NCBI GenBank assembly: GCA_963663135.2
Contig: CAXXRM010000003.1
Coordinates: forward strand, 248,001-312,000
Source of the DNA: Io17-Chloro-G2 sp963663135
Lineage (GTDB): Bacteria > Chloroflexota > Dehalococcoidia > Lucifugimonadales > UBA3495
Reading direction: 5' to 3'
Length of the DNA: 64,000 nucleotides
The position numbers and the translations under genes were made by a program. Numbering within the stretch: the stretch's first letter is position 1; each line of letters opens with the position of its first letter. Below, in pieces: positions 51,233 through 60,320 of the stretch. The notes under the pieces are model-generated. The model searched no databases. It had not been told where the DNA came from and was given only the letters and a program-made list of their open reading frames with translations.

Positions 51233-51641
51233 ATTGGCCCCCTGACTTCAATTGATGATTTTTCTCGTCGTCCCGTGGAATGGGGCTAGCCCTAGCTTGG
51301 GGCAAGGGGCAGAACACGTCCAGATAACCGGCGTGAAGGTCTCATCTCAGGAGACTACGCGGAAGTACTGCAGAGAGATCGTTGAAGGTGGGACACCTTT
51401 CCTCCGCCCTGTACTTGGTCGCCTCAGTCATCTGGGGTTAGCAATTGTCGATTCGCCCTGATATTACAACGACGGTTCTTGGAACGACAGAATGGGTGGA
51501 CCACCCCCCTCAATCTTTAACGGAGAACCGTCCTTTAACGGGGGATCGTCCCCCCGCATTTTCCTGTTGGAATTGGTGTATGCCCCGCCTGAGCGAATCG
51601 GCGAAATCAACCGGGCAGGACAGATGGACAGCCTTGCGGTG
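51233..51641. other. Intergenic region
   Basis: 409 bp, no gene. Small GC-rich hairpin GGGGATCGTCCCCC near 51540. Composition is less GC-rich than flanks. Confidence 0.4.
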
Positions 51642-53372
51642 CTATGACGACGGGGCAACCTGCACCGTAATAATATCTATGTCGTGATATTTGTGGTGCT
51701 GGACCGAAGAAGCGTAATGACGCAGCAGGCGAAATGAGATTTCCCGCTCGTCCTGTATCTCTGGCTGTTCGTTCAAATAGGCCAGCTTGTCCTCCAGATT
51801 CCCGCCCTCGGTAGTCCCTACAAACTCCATCTCAATGGCGGCGTCGGCACGACGGACAGCGACAATGAGGCGCTTCCTGGTGTCTTCTTCCGACTCCCCA
51901 TCCTGCGATAGTAAGCTCGATAAAGTTTCCTCCCCGGCTGACCTGAGCCGGTTTATTGATGCCTCATTCCAGCCGGCGCTTGTAGCAAATCCCTCGAGGA
52001 ACGAGTCAATCCTGGGCAAGGACGAAAAGTTCATCGCCACATTCAACCGCCTGCGACGCCTGGAAGTGTACTCCATCAACAGAGTGAGCAAAATTACGCA
52101 AACCGAGCCGGTTGTCATGCCGTTGCTGAGTAGAGTCCCCAACGTTCCAGTTAGCAGATCGGGCAGAATCACCTGGTTCTGAAAACCTATGCCTATCCAG
52201 AGAGACACTCCTATCACCGAGGCTTTTCGACCGTCTATGCCGTCCCGGAAAACGGTCCTCATACCCTGAACAAAGAGGAGCGACAGCATGAAGATCATGT
52301 AGGCCACCAACACGGGGCGTGGAGTCGCGACAGCCAGCGCTATCAGCTTTGGGGAAAACGCTACCGCTATCAGAATCAGGCCTCCATAGATCCCCACGCG
52401 GCGCGCTGCAACACCGGTGATCAAAACCCGCGCGGAATTGGCCGCTCCTATCATATTGGGAAGCGTGCCCAGGGCGGCGGCCAGAAGATTGGTCAATACC
52501 ACCAGGTAGTGGGCCCCCTGAACTACGCGGAAGTCAGTGGCCCGGGGCCTGCGCCAGGCCACCTGCTGAATTACTACGGTGTCGCTGATCGAATTGATAG
52601 TTGTTGCCATGTTTACTATTACGAATCCCGGCAAAAGCCCCCAGAAGGTCGCGCCGAAGCTCAGGTCGAATCCCGGCCAGGGAAAACTGGGGAAACCAAT
52701 CCAGGGGGCCTCCACAACGAGCTTCCAGTCGTATGCGCCTAACGGGGCCGCTATTGCGCAACCCACCACAATCGCAACGACCGGCGCCCATTGCTGCCAA
52801 TTGGGCGACGCGAACAGCCTCAGCGCCATCAGAATGGACATGGTCGTTCCCGCCAGGATGGCCGCCGCCGCTGGGGGCGCGCCTTCCGGCACATCAGAAA
52901 GCCTGCTGAGTACAACGGTTATTATCGTCGAGGCCAGCAGCATGAGGACTGTTCCGGCTACCAACGGGCTGATGACGCGCCGCAGCCAGGAGAGCCGCGA
53001 TATGAACACAAACTGTATCAACGATGAAGCGACGATCAGGCTCGACAGCAATGCCGGGCCTCCGGCTACCAGCGCCGAGATACAGATGGCGATGAAGGCG
53101 GATGCAGAAACTACGTTAAGAGAATATCCCGACCCGAATCTCCAGAATCGAAAGGTTTGCAGCATCGAGCCTGTTCCGCAAACCACGAGGACCGAAAAGA
53201 AAATCCAGGACAGATAACCCTGGGTTTGTCCGCCCGCCACAGCGATGATCGACGCCGTGGCAGCCATTGCCACCATTTGGGTCATGACATTCTGGAATCC
53301 GTGTACCAGAGATGCCAGATGGCTTGGCCGCTCATCCGGTTGATAGAGGAGGTTTTCGTTTACCTGCGCCAT
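51642..53372 (-). CDS. NCS2-type (SLC23) permease with a C-terminal histidine-kinase-ATPase-like domain
   Basis: 576 aa. Residues about 20-440 form a 12-14 helix nucleobase/ascorbate transporter fold: QNVMTQMVAMAATASIIAVAGG, GYSLNVVSASAFIAI, FDLSFGATFWGLLPGFVIVNMATTINSISDTVVIQ, GIGFQNQVILPDLL. Residues about 450-576 are soluble: RIDSFLEGFATSAGWNEASINRLRSAGEETLSSLL, VRRADAAIEMEFVGTTEGGNLEDKLAYL, and ISFRLLRHYASSVQHHKYHDIDIITVQV resemble an RsbW/anti-sigma-like GHKL fold. The N-box Asn is replaced by Ser (EETLSS), so ATP binding is doubtful. Possible cytosolic sensor or regulator of transport. Confidence 0.8.
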   Translation of the reverse strand: MAQVNENLLYQPDERPSHLASLVHGFQNVMTQMVAMAATASIIAVAGGQTQGYLSWIFFSVLVVCGTGSMLQTFRFWRFGSGYSLNVVSASAFIAICISALVAGGPALLSSLIVASSLIQFVFISRLSWLRRVISPLVAGTVLMLLASTIITVVLSRLSDVPEGAPPAAAAILAGTTMSILMALRLFASPNWQQWAPVVAIVVGCAIAAPLGAYDWKLVVEAPWIGFPSFPWPGFDLSFGATFWGLLPGFVIVNMATTINSISDTVVIQQVAWRRPRATDFRVVQGAHYLVVLTNLLAAALGTLPNMIGAANSARVLITGVAARRVGIYGGLILIAVAFSPKLIALAVATPRPVLVAYMIFMLSLLFVQGMRTVFRDGIDGRKASVIGVSLWIGIGFQNQVILPDLLTGTLGTLLSNGMTTGSVCVILLTLLMEYTSRRRRRLNVAMNFSSLPRIDSFLEGFATSAGWNEASINRLRSAGEETLSSLLSQDGESEEDTRKRLIVAVRRADAAIEMEFVGTTEGGNLEDKLAYLNEQPEIQDEREISFRLLRHYASSVQHHKYHDIDIITVQVAPSS

Positions 53373-53443
53373 TCGGATTACCGGTTTGTCGTCAAGTTGC
53401 TCCTACTAGACCAGAAATTCAACGACGGTTCAAGGCGGGATTT

Positions 53444-53818
53444 TTAAGGATGCGCGGAGAGGGGCTCGGCGTCCACGCCATTTTCAAGTCCGCAGATGGC
53501 GACGTCGGCGATGTTGTTCTGTCCGATCAATATAGGTACCCAAGCAGGATTATTCGGATCCCGAGCGGGGAAACTTCCCACCTTGTTGTCCTCACTCACT
53601 AACACCTGGTACATCTCCTCGCTGCCGGAAGGGTTGGTCTGGACGCTGCCGGTCATAACGTGCAGGTTTGTCACCAGCACCCTCTGGCCGTCCAAATTGC
53701 TTGTCGCCAGCCCCGTCAACGTTCCACCCCCTATAAACTGAAGGCTATTCCCCGCCTTCTTCGCACTTTGTATACGTATTCCGCTCACAAGTGGTCTGTG
53801 AAGCTTACTAGTCTCCAT
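53444..53818 (-). pseudogene. Truncated trypsin-like serine protease
   Basis: 124 aa. Chymotrypsin-fold N-terminal half: SLQFIGGGTLTGLATSNLDGQRVLVTNLHVMTG with catalytic His in TNLHVM, then NPAWVPILIGQNNIADVAICGLE with the catalytic Asp in IADVAI. It stops at SAHP before the domain with the GDSG serine. The start overlaps the end of the lipoprotein gene by 11 bp. It could still fold as a non-catalytic fragment, but loss of the second barrel is evident. Confidence 0.75.
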
Positions 53819-54347
53819 TGGATTCCTCCGTGTCCGGGTTCAGGGGCCGCGGCATGACCACTGTCGCCACGTCCTCTACCTCCGGCTCTTCCCGAATCTC
53901 CACCGGGATGCGCTCCAAGCATCCCGGTATTCGATCTTCCGGAGGAAGGGTGCCCTGGTCGACCTTCTCCGTAACGCTAACAATGAACCCCACTTGCCCG
54001 GTATGCTCACCGGCCTCATCCTGTAAAAGGCCTATGCCAACCAACCAAACATTGGGTTGACGCGAGAACAGGTCTTCGTACTTAGGAAGCATGGCTTCAG
54101 CACGCTTCGTCTGAGCTCTCCAAAGCCGCCAGTTCTCCCGGTATTCTTCGGATTGATACTCCAATCCTGTGGGCGTAGGCCAAAGAAGTTCCTCCTCTGT
54201 GAATGGAAAAGTTTCACGTGTGCACAAGGTATCCTCCTCCCATTGGATGATGGATTCGTCCTGGCTGCAGGCCGCCACCAGCAACAGGACGGCGGCCCAG
54301 ATGAGAAAGGCCGGGAGACGTTTTGACAGGATTTCTTTCGTCGTCAT
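53808..54347 (-). CDS. Lipoprotein of unknown function
   Basis: 179 aa. N-terminus MTTKEILSKRLPAF, hydrophobic LIWAAVLLLV and lipobox VAAC, then a mature domain rich in Glu, Trp and Pro (EELLWPTPTGLEYQSEEYRENWRLWRAQTKRAEAMLPKYE) and QPNVWLVGIGLLQDEAGEHTGQVGFIVSV, which resembles the small domain that accompanies trypsin-like proteins of this sort. The next gene (truncated protease) overlaps by 11 bp, so the two may once have worked together. Confidence 0.72.
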   Translation of the reverse strand: MTTKEILSKRLPAFLIWAAVLLLVAACSQDESIIQWEEDTLCTRETFPFTEEELLWPTPTGLEYQSEEYRENWRLWRAQTKRAEAMLPKYEDLFSRQPNVWLVGIGLLQDEAGEHTGQVGFIVSVTEKVDQGTLPPEDRIPGCLERIPVEIREEPEVEDVATVVMPRPLNPDTEESNGD

Positions 54348-54362
54348 CGGATCTCGCTTTCT

Positions 54363-55332
54363 TCATTGCACACTATGGACCTTCCAACTCCCGTCAGAGT
54401 TTTTGTTGGCGCTGGACCCTTCCCTGTCTAACCCAAAGGCTGAGCAGAGGGAGCCTAGATATCCAAAGTTGTCCCGTATTTTGAGTAGGTAGGGCCACGC
54501 AGGATGCCATCCACTGTTCGTGGGAAGAGTGTCGATGGTGCAGTAGTCCCCCGGTTTCAATGTCATTCCCGGAGTGCAGGGGCGCGGAGGGGGCACCTGG
54601 TCGCAAAATGGCAGGCCGCGGAGGTGTCCCCCAATTCCGGGCAACTGGTCCCGCAGAGCGGTTGGCACGCACCCCATCAACCGGTTCCCATTCAGGCTCA
54701 GCCACGTCAGATTGGCCTTGTTGGCCAGCAACTCCGGCGGCACTTGGCCGTTCAACCGGTTCCATAGAGGGACAGCGCAGGCGGGTTGTGGAGGTTGCCC
54801 AACTCTGGCGGTACGTTCCCACTCAGCAGGTTGCCGTCAAGGTAGAGTCGTCTCAGGTTGACGAGGTTGCCCAACTCCGGCGGTATCGGCCCGCTCAACT
54901 GGTTGGCATAGAGAGACAGCGCGGTCAGGTTGACGAGGTTGCCGAACTCCGGCGGAATCGGCCCGCTCAATCCATTGCCGTGGAGGAGCACCGACTCCAG
55001 ACTGACTAGGTTGCCCAACTCCGGCGGCGCCGGCCCGCTCAGTCTGTTCTGGTGGAGGTCCAGGTGAATGACGCGGCCGCTGGCGTCGGTGGTGACGCCA
55101 TGCCAGGAACCTAATGGCCGGTTGCTCAGCCAGTTTGATTTGTTCTTCCAGTTGAAGCCATGGGTAGACTTTAGAACGCTACCAGGGCGGCCCTGTCGGA
55201 GTCGTTGTCAGGGACATCTCGAGGGCCATCGCCACATGCAGATAGCAAGGCAGCGAGAAGCGCCGCCGACAGAACGATCAGCATGGCCCGCAGAACTCCC
55301 GTCCGCAGACCCCGGATTTCTTTCACAGGCAT
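54363..55332 (-). pseudogene. Leucine-rich-repeat lipoprotein broken by two frameshifts
   Basis: Three consecutive frames make one protein. 55171-55332: MPVKEIRGLRTGVLRAMLIV, a lipobox LSAC, then DSDRAALVAF and a stop. Next frame: STHGFNWKNKSNWLSNRPLG, SWHGVTTDASGRVIHLDLHQNRLSGPAPPELGNLVSLE and plant-type LRRs (GNGLSGPIPPEFGNLVNLTALSLYANQL) to SLYGTG and a stop at 54752. Third frame: NRLNGQVPPELLANKANLTWLSLNGNRL to 54363. One base appears lost in the TATGGAACCGG segment. Cell-surface binding protein in origin. Shine-Dalgarno GGAGAAGG precedes the start. Confidence 0.85.
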
Positions 55333-55402
55333 ATCCTTCTCCTTCCGGAAAACAGGAGTGGCCATGCTTTATCATGTATGTCGAGGGTTTTGAGGCGGAA
55401 GC

Positions 55403-55486
55403 CGGGAAGTCTACACCGGTAATGAAGTCGGCGGAGGGCGAAAGCAGGAAGAGTGTGGCCAGGGCTTGGTCAGACGGACGTTCCAC
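55403..55486 (-). pseudogene. C-terminal fragment of an SDR gene
   Basis: Reads ERPSDQALATLFLLSPSADF then ITGVDFP; the near-intact copy at 56487-57237 reads GRPSDQAQATLFLLSPNADF then ITGVDLP. About 28 residues only, no start. Confidence 0.85.
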
Positions 55487-55489
55487 CGC

Positions 55490-55563
55490 TAGGCCCGTCG
55501 GAACTCAACGGCTGCTTGAAGGAAGCGCTGTCCAACAACCGGCCCACCACGATTGAACCCCCG
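55490..55563 (+). pseudogene. C-terminal fragment of the ThDP enzyme
   Basis: Reads PSELNGCLKEALSNNRPTTI, E, like the end of the gene at 47282-48895 (PSELNGCLKEALSNNRPTLI). No stop at the matching place, no start. Confidence 0.88.
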
Positions 55564-55596
55564 AAGGCGTCAGCCATCCTTTGGCATATAAACAAA

Positions 55597-55630
55597 CAGA
55601 GGGTGGTCTTGACGTCAAGACCACCCTCTG
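55597..55630 (-). terminator. Perfect palindrome, terminator of the FKBP gene
   Basis: 17+17 bp perfect inverted repeat CAGAGGGTGGTCTTGAC / GTCAAGACCACCCTCTG, followed on the minus strand by a T-rich stretch. About 37 bp past the stop codon. Confidence 0.82.
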
Positions 55631-55666
55631 CTCTCAGTGCTTACCGTCTAGGATCAGCGCCAACGG

Positions 55667-56332
55667 TCACTTGAGGTCAAGCAGTTCTACCTCGAACTTC
55701 AACGTAGCCCCGGGAGGAATGACACCGCCGGCCCCGCGGTCTCCATAAGCCAGGTCCGGCGGGATAATCAACTCCCGCTTGCCTCCCACGTTCATCGAAC
55801 CAACACCCTCGTCCCAGCCCCGGATGACCCGGCCCGCTCCGATGGGGAACTCGAACGGAGTGCCCCGGTCCACGGAACTATCAAACTTGGTCCCATCCAA
55901 CAGCCAGCCCGTGTAATGGACCACGGCTGTGTCGCCCTGGCTGGCCGCAGTCCCATCCCCTACTGTCAGGTCCCGGTACTGCAGGCCGGAAGGGGTTGTT
56001 GTTAGTGCATCCATCTTCACCTCGTTGGATTTCTGGGGAGTCTCGGATTGACCGTCGTTTTGGAGGACTACCTCCGTGGCGGCGGGTCTGGCTTCAGGGC
56101 TCTGAGTAGCCGATGCACCCTGGCTGGCGCCTGTCGTTTCTCCTGAGACGTCCGGCTGTTCCAGGCCGGAAGTAACGCCGGTAGGCGCTGGCGTAGCTAC
56201 TGGAGTAGGGCCTGACGTAGGGATTGCCGTAGGCGCCTCCGTCTTAACCTTAGTGCTGGTAGGCAGAGCTTCTCGCTGGCCGCACGCTACCCCCATGGTC
56301 AAAAGAGCCGCCAACAAGAGGTACCAACGCAT
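55667..56332 (-). CDS. FKBP-type peptidyl-prolyl isomerase lipoprotein
   Basis: 221 aa. Lipoprotein signal MRWYLLLAALLTMGVAC with lipobox GVAC, a Pro/Thr/Ala-rich linker of about 90 residues, then the FKBP domain from about 112: TPSGLQYRDLTVGDGTAASQGDTAVVHYTGWLLDGTKFDSS, FEFPIGAGRVIRGWDEGVGSMNVGGKRELIIPPDLAYGDRG, VIPPGATLKFEVELLDL. It helps fold proteins outside the membrane. The C-terminal end was duplicated at 49036-49130. Confidence 0.93.
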   Translation of the reverse strand: MRWYLLLAALLTMGVACGQREALPTSTKVKTEAPTAIPTSGPTPVATPAPTGVTSGLEQPDVSGETTGASQGASATQSPEARPAATEVVLQNDGQSETPQKSNEVKMDALTTTPSGLQYRDLTVGDGTAASQGDTAVVHYTGWLLDGTKFDSSVDRGTPFEFPIGAGRVIRGWDEGVGSMNVGGKRELIIPPDLAYGDRGAGGVIPPGATLKFEVELLDLK

Positions 56333-56486
56333 TGCTTCGCCTCGCCGGAAATAAGTCCGGCAAATAGTAGCACATTGGAGGCTGTTGTTGGCCGTAATTT
56401 CCCCGGAGACTCGCCCGAATCCGCGGCCCGCGGAATTTGCGATGGGCTCGCGTTAGTCCCGCGAGCCTGACAGCCCCGGTAGCGGT

Positions 56487-57237
56487 CTAGAAAAGAGCCA
56501 ACCGGCCGCCGTCGCAGGGCAAATCGACACCAGTGATGAAATCGGCATTGGGCGACAGCAGGAACAGGGTTGCCTGGGCCTGGTCGGATGGACGTCCCCA
56601 GCGTTTCAACGGCATGTCCTGGGGCGGGTTGTTCTCGTCCCGGGGCGAATCGGGCCGGCCCACGGGCGTGCCGGTGGTTGTCGGCGTTACCGAATTCACT
56701 CGAATCTGGTAGGGGGCCAGCTGCGCGGCCACCGAGCGGGTGAAGTTGAGCAGTCCCGACTTGGCCGTCCCATAGGCGATGCGGGCCATCTCGCCTCGAT
56801 GTCCGGACGTTGAGATGATGTTCACCATCACCCCGCCATCGCCCTGGGCCACCATCTGGCGGGCCACCTGTTGGGAAACGATGAACGTCCCCGTGAGGAT
56901 CACGTCCAGCACGTTTCGCCAGTCGGACAACTCCGCTTCCAGAAAAGGCTTGCGGTCGCTGATTGCCGCGTCATTGACCAACAGGTGAATGCCGCCGAAA
57001 GCCTCGATCACTTCCTGTATCGCCTGCTGCACACTTTCGGGTTGGGTGATGTCGGCGGTGACGCCAATGGCATGGCCCCCGGCCTCATTGATGCTTATCG
57101 CCGCTGCCTGGGCATACTGCTCGTTCAGGTCAACGCAGGCCACCGAGGCTCCGTTCTCCGCCAGGGTTCCGCGCAATCTCCGAGCCGATGTTCGGGCCCG
57201 TTCCTGAGACCAACGCTACTTTGCCGTCCAACAACAT
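56487..57237 (-). pseudogene. SDR oxidoreductase with a one-base frameshift near the N-terminus
   Basis: The first 23 codons from ATG 57237 read MLLDGKVALVSGTGPNIGSE, then IAR; the frame then shifts and continues TLAENGASVACVDLNEQYAQ. An extra base around 57165-57170 (AA where A fits) explains it. The rest is a full SDR: LLVNDAAISDR, IISTSGHRG, IAYGTAKSGLLNFTRS (Tyr and Lys present), and DFITGVDLPCDGG. The shift removes the nucleotide-binding motif from the long frame, so the protein is inactive unless it is an assembly error. Confidence 0.85.
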
Positions 57238-57390
57238 TGCTCCCATCCTTTCCATTGCGATTTTCTGCCTGCGGTCTCAACGAGTGTCTCCCTGAAACCG
57301 GAAATCCAGGAAACCCAGTGCGCCGCCGTCCTCGCACTTCGTGAAGACCGCTGCCGGCGAAACCCCGGGTCTTGCCGGTGATCGGCGGGC

Positions 57391-58446
57391 CTAGAACCCG
57401 TACAATTCCTGGGCGTTGGTTTCCAGAATTTTGCGAGCGGCGGCCTGGGTTATCTTGCCCTCGTCGGCCCACTTTTGCACCTCTCCCAACGCAGCCAGGT
57501 TGGCTGACGGATCGGAGTGGCAGTAGTCGGTGCCGATGATCAGGTTGTCCTCGGTCCCAAAGGTGAGCAGGTACTCGATGTCGTCCACCGGGTCCAGGGC
57601 GACAAACAGCCGGTTGGTGCGGAACAGGTCTTTGGTCAGGTCCGTGGATGCGGCGCGTTCGTGCAGCAGGTGGGAACGCTGCTGGGTCTCCAGTTGCGCG
57701 ACGGTGTAGGGTATCCAGGATGCGCCGGCCTCAATGAATCCGAACCGGAGTTTTGGGAACCGTTCCGGAAGCTTGGCAGTCACTACTGCAGTGAAGGCCG
57801 CCATCACCGGGAATCCCCGGTCCCACTCGTGCCCCGGAAGGGGATGGCCCGTGTGAATGCAGACCGGCAGGTCCAGGCTGGCAGCTTCCTCATAGACCGG
57901 GAAAAAGTGAGGGTCGCTTACTTGCCGGTCCAGGTCGTAGCCGCGTTTGAAGAACCCGCAGGCGCCGTGGTCTTTGGCCCATCGAAGTTCTTTAACCGAT
58001 TCGTCGGCATCCAGCAGAGGCAACATGGCCGCCCAGTGCAGCCGGCCGTCGCTCCCGGCGCAACGTTCGGCAATCCAGCGGTTGTAGGCCTTGGTGAGCG
58101 CCTGCTCTGCCTCGGCATTGGCGGTGTTGTACCGGATAAAGAAGGTTGGGAAGATCACCTGCGCTCTCACGTCCATGCGGTCCATGTCTTCCAGGCGGCC
58201 CGGCACGTCCTTTAACTCCCGCTTGTCCCGGTGGGGATGGTGCACGTTGTCGCGGATTGCCCTGGCTTGCAGACGGCCCTCCACGAACCACCAACGACTC
58301 CTGGCGGGGTCAATTGCGCCCTGGGGCAAACTTTCCGCAGGCGGCGTGACGGTAACTGGCACATATTTGGCAAGGGAACCCTGCAATTCCTGCCAGGTTG
58401 CCTCGGACTCATCGACGTGGGTGTCGGCGTCAATTATCCATGCCAT
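57391..58446 (-). CDS. Amidohydrolase-family protein (ACMSD-like TIM barrel), paralogue 2
   Basis: 351 aa. IIDADTHVDESEATW, MDRMDVRAQVIFPTFF, AAMLPLLDADESVKELRWAKDHGACGFFKRG, VCIHTGHPLPG (strand-5 His), FIEAGASWIPY, IGTDYCHSDPSANL. It shares residue order with the protein at 41874-42965 (DADSHV...IGTDYGHTD). Likely a metal-dependent decarboxylase or hydrolase in the same class of pathway. It lies just upstream of the SDR, mirroring the other amidohydrolase/SDR neighbourhood. Confidence 0.87.
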   Translation of the reverse strand: MAWIIDADTHVDESEATWQELQGSLAKYVPVTVTPPAESLPQGAIDPARSRWWFVEGRLQARAIRDNVHHPHRDKRELKDVPGRLEDMDRMDVRAQVIFPTFFIRYNTANAEAEQALTKAYNRWIAERCAGSDGRLHWAAMLPLLDADESVKELRWAKDHGACGFFKRGYDLDRQVSDPHFFPVYEEAASLDLPVCIHTGHPLPGHEWDRGFPVMAAFTAVVTAKLPERFPKLRFGFIEAGASWIPYTVAQLETQQRSHLLHERAASTDLTKDLFRTNRLFVALDPVDDIEYLLTFGTEDNLIIGTDYCHSDPSANLAALGEVQKWADEGKITQAAARKILETNAQELYGF

Positions 58447-59149
58447 GTCTCTACCTCTGCTTCAAGCGTCGGTGGGAGCGGCCCCCGGTCCGTATTCCCC
58501 GAAACCGCTCACTGGAACCGAACGGCGGATAGTGCTGGGCGAGAGTCAAGTTAGCATCAATCACCAGGGTTGTCACCCATTCTGCCACACCTGCCCAGGA
58601 CCTTTTCATTGTTAGCCGTTCTCACCGTCATTCTCGCCGCAGCGGGAATCCAGAGCCCTTTCCCGCATACAACAGTGTCAAGGCGTGCCGGAAATCCTGG
58701 CAGGCGCCACCTCCTCCGTCATTCTCGCCGCAGCGGGAATCCAAAGCCCTTTCCCACATCCAACCGTGTCAAGGCGTGCCGGAAATCCTGGCAGGCGCCA
58801 CCTCCCCCGTCATTCTCGCCGCAGCGGGAATCCAGAGCCCTTCCTGTCATCCAACCATGTACCAGGACCCCGGTATGGCCCAAGCTGCAACGGCCCTCCG
58901 GGTGGGCAAGCCCGGTTCCTCCAAGAAGTTTCCGGATTCCCGGTCCGCCGTGAATGACGAGAGAGAACAAAATGGCCCCGCACACCTGCCACCCGCCCCA
59001 AGGCAACCAAGCGTCAGTGTGAAAAAAGTCCCTGAAAGAGGGCGGCCGTGGATTGTCCACCCCACAACCGACCATTCCCGGCAGCGACCGACCCACTTGC
59101 CATCGCGCGGACGTAGAACCGGCCATTGGGATGTAGAAGTTGGTTTTTG
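58447..59149. other. Intergenic region with REP-like array
   Basis: About 700 bp between the amidohydrolase and tRNA-Leu. The array is at 58627-58960; the remainder is featureless. Confidence 0.5.
58627..58960. repeat. Three REP-like units closed by an inverted copy
   Basis: GTCATTCTCGCCGCAGCGGG at 58627, 58719 and 58809 (92 and 90 bp apart), body with CAAGGCGTGCCGGAAATCCT. At 58931-58960 the inverted form reads TCCGGATTCCCGGTCCGCCG, TGAATGACGA. Confidence 0.87.
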
Positions 59150-59237
59150 TGGTGCCGGGGGCGGGAATCGAACCCGCACACCCGTAAAGGTAGCGGATTT
59201 TAAGTCCGCCGCGTCTACCGTTCCGCCACCCCGGCAC
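59150..59237 (-). tRNA. tRNA-Leu (anticodon TAA)
   Basis: Acceptor GTGCCGG pairs with CCGGCAC; anticodon stem GCGGA / TCCGC with loop CTTAAAA gives TAA. A long variable arm and T-arm GCGGGTTCGATTCCCGC are present. CCA is encoded. Confidence 0.95.
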
Positions 59238-59431
59238 TTAAACCAAGAGGAGGAGTCTCGCGGATTGGAACTTCGGTGGGCTGGTGGGGAAGGTTATTCC
59301 GGTTAATGAGGGTGCGCTGACACCGGGCCTACGCCTGAGAAGTGCCCCGCCAACCTTGCCGCTGCTTTGCGGGGCCGGCGTGGCGCCTGGACTGTATCCC
59401 AGCTTGTTCGCATTGGCCTGTTTACATTTGA

Positions 59432-59507
59432 TGGAGGCGACGGGCGGATTCGAACCGCCGAATAGAGGTTTTGCAGACCTCCGCCTTAACCACTTGGCTA
59501 CGTCGCC
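59432..59507 (-). tRNA. tRNA-Cys (anticodon GCA)
   Basis: Acceptor GGCGACG / CGTCGCC, discriminator T, anticodon stem-loop AGGTC-TGCAAAA-CCT-type giving GCA, T-arm GGCGGTTCGAATCCGCC. CCA is encoded. Confidence 0.95.
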
Positions 59508-59530
59508 CCGGCGAGCAGAGTCTCGGAGAT

Positions 59531-59617
59531 TGGTGCCGAGGGCGGGATTTGAACCCGCACAGGCGAATGCCCACGGCCCCCTCAAGACCGCGTGTCTACC
59601 AATTCCACCACCTCGGC
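59531..59617 (-). tRNA. tRNA-Leu (anticodon GAG)
   Basis: Acceptor GCCGAGG / CCTCGGC, anticodon stem CGGTC / GGCCG with loop TTGAGGG giving GAG, long variable arm, T-arm GCGGGTTCAAATCCCGC. CCA is encoded. Confidence 0.95.
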
Positions 59618-59694
59618 CCAGAGGCACGAGCCCCATTATAGCATGTGCCAGCGGAGCGGACACCCCGCCAACCAGGTCCTTCTCGCTGTGACCC

Positions 59695-59814
59695 GTCATT
59701 CTCGCCGCAGCGGGAATCCGGAGCCCTTTCCCACATACAACCGTGTCTAGGTGTGCTGGAAATCCTTTCAGACGCCACCTCTGCGCCATTCCCGCTGCAG
59801 AGAGAAAATGACGG
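59695..59814. repeat. Single complete REP-like element with inverted ends
   Basis: Forward end GTCATTCTCGCCGCAGCGGG at 59695; inverted end CATTCCCGCTGCAGAGAGAA, AATGACGG at 59787-59814. About 120 bp, MITE-like in layout. Confidence 0.8.
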
Positions 59815-59842
59815 CTAACGATGAAAAGGCCGTGAGGGGTTT

Positions 59843-59872
59843 TTGGAAGCGGGCGGGGCCGTTTGTTATAAT
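59843..59872 (+). promoter_or_regulatory. Probable sigma70 promoter upstream of the DUF2007 gene
   Basis: TTGGAA (59843-59848), 18 bp, TATAAT (59867-59872), about 97 bp before the TTG start. Confidence 0.6.
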
Positions 59873-59969
59873 CCGGCCAGGCGCACTTCATCCGGTGGCT
59901 GCTTTCCGGCCGTTCGTGGGTTCGACCGGGTGGCCCCCACCCTTAACGTTGTTCGAGGAGGACCAATTC

Positions 59970-60320
59970 TTGTCTGCCGGGGGAAAACGCCGCAAGCAGG
60001 TCCGACTGGCGACGTTCGAGAACGAACCCTTGGCTCGGCTCGCTGAGCAGCGGCTCCGAGACCAGGGCATACCGTGCCTTTCAAGGGCGCTGGGCGGCGG
60101 TCCGGGACTTTGGGGGTCGTCCTTCAATATTCCCCACGAAGTCCTGGTATACGGTTCCGACGTGACCCGGGCCCGAGACCTCTTGGAACTGCCGCCGCTG
60201 GAAATCGCCGAACGCCAGGCTGCCGGCGCGGGCGAAGCCAACCCACCGTTGGACCGGCGGATGTTGACCGCCGGAGTGATCATCGTCGTTCTGGTCATAT
60301 TCCTGGCCCTACGAATTTGA
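59970..60320 (+). CDS. DUF2007-type small protein with C-terminal membrane helix
   Basis: 116 aa. VRLATFENEPLARLAEQRLRDQGIPCLSRALGGGPGLWGSSFNIPHEVLVYGSDVTRARDLLE is the DUF2007 (putative signal-transducing) ferredoxin-like domain. The last 20 residues (LTAGVIIVVLVIFLALRI) form one membrane helix, so it is tail-anchored. The start is TTG at 59970 with AGGAGG 8 bp upstream. Function unknown. Confidence 0.78.
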   Translation: MSAGGKRRKQVRLATFENEPLARLAEQRLRDQGIPCLSRALGGGPGLWGSSFNIPHEVLVYGSDVTRARDLLELPPLEIAERQAAGAGEANPPLDRRMLTAGVIIVVLVIFLALRI

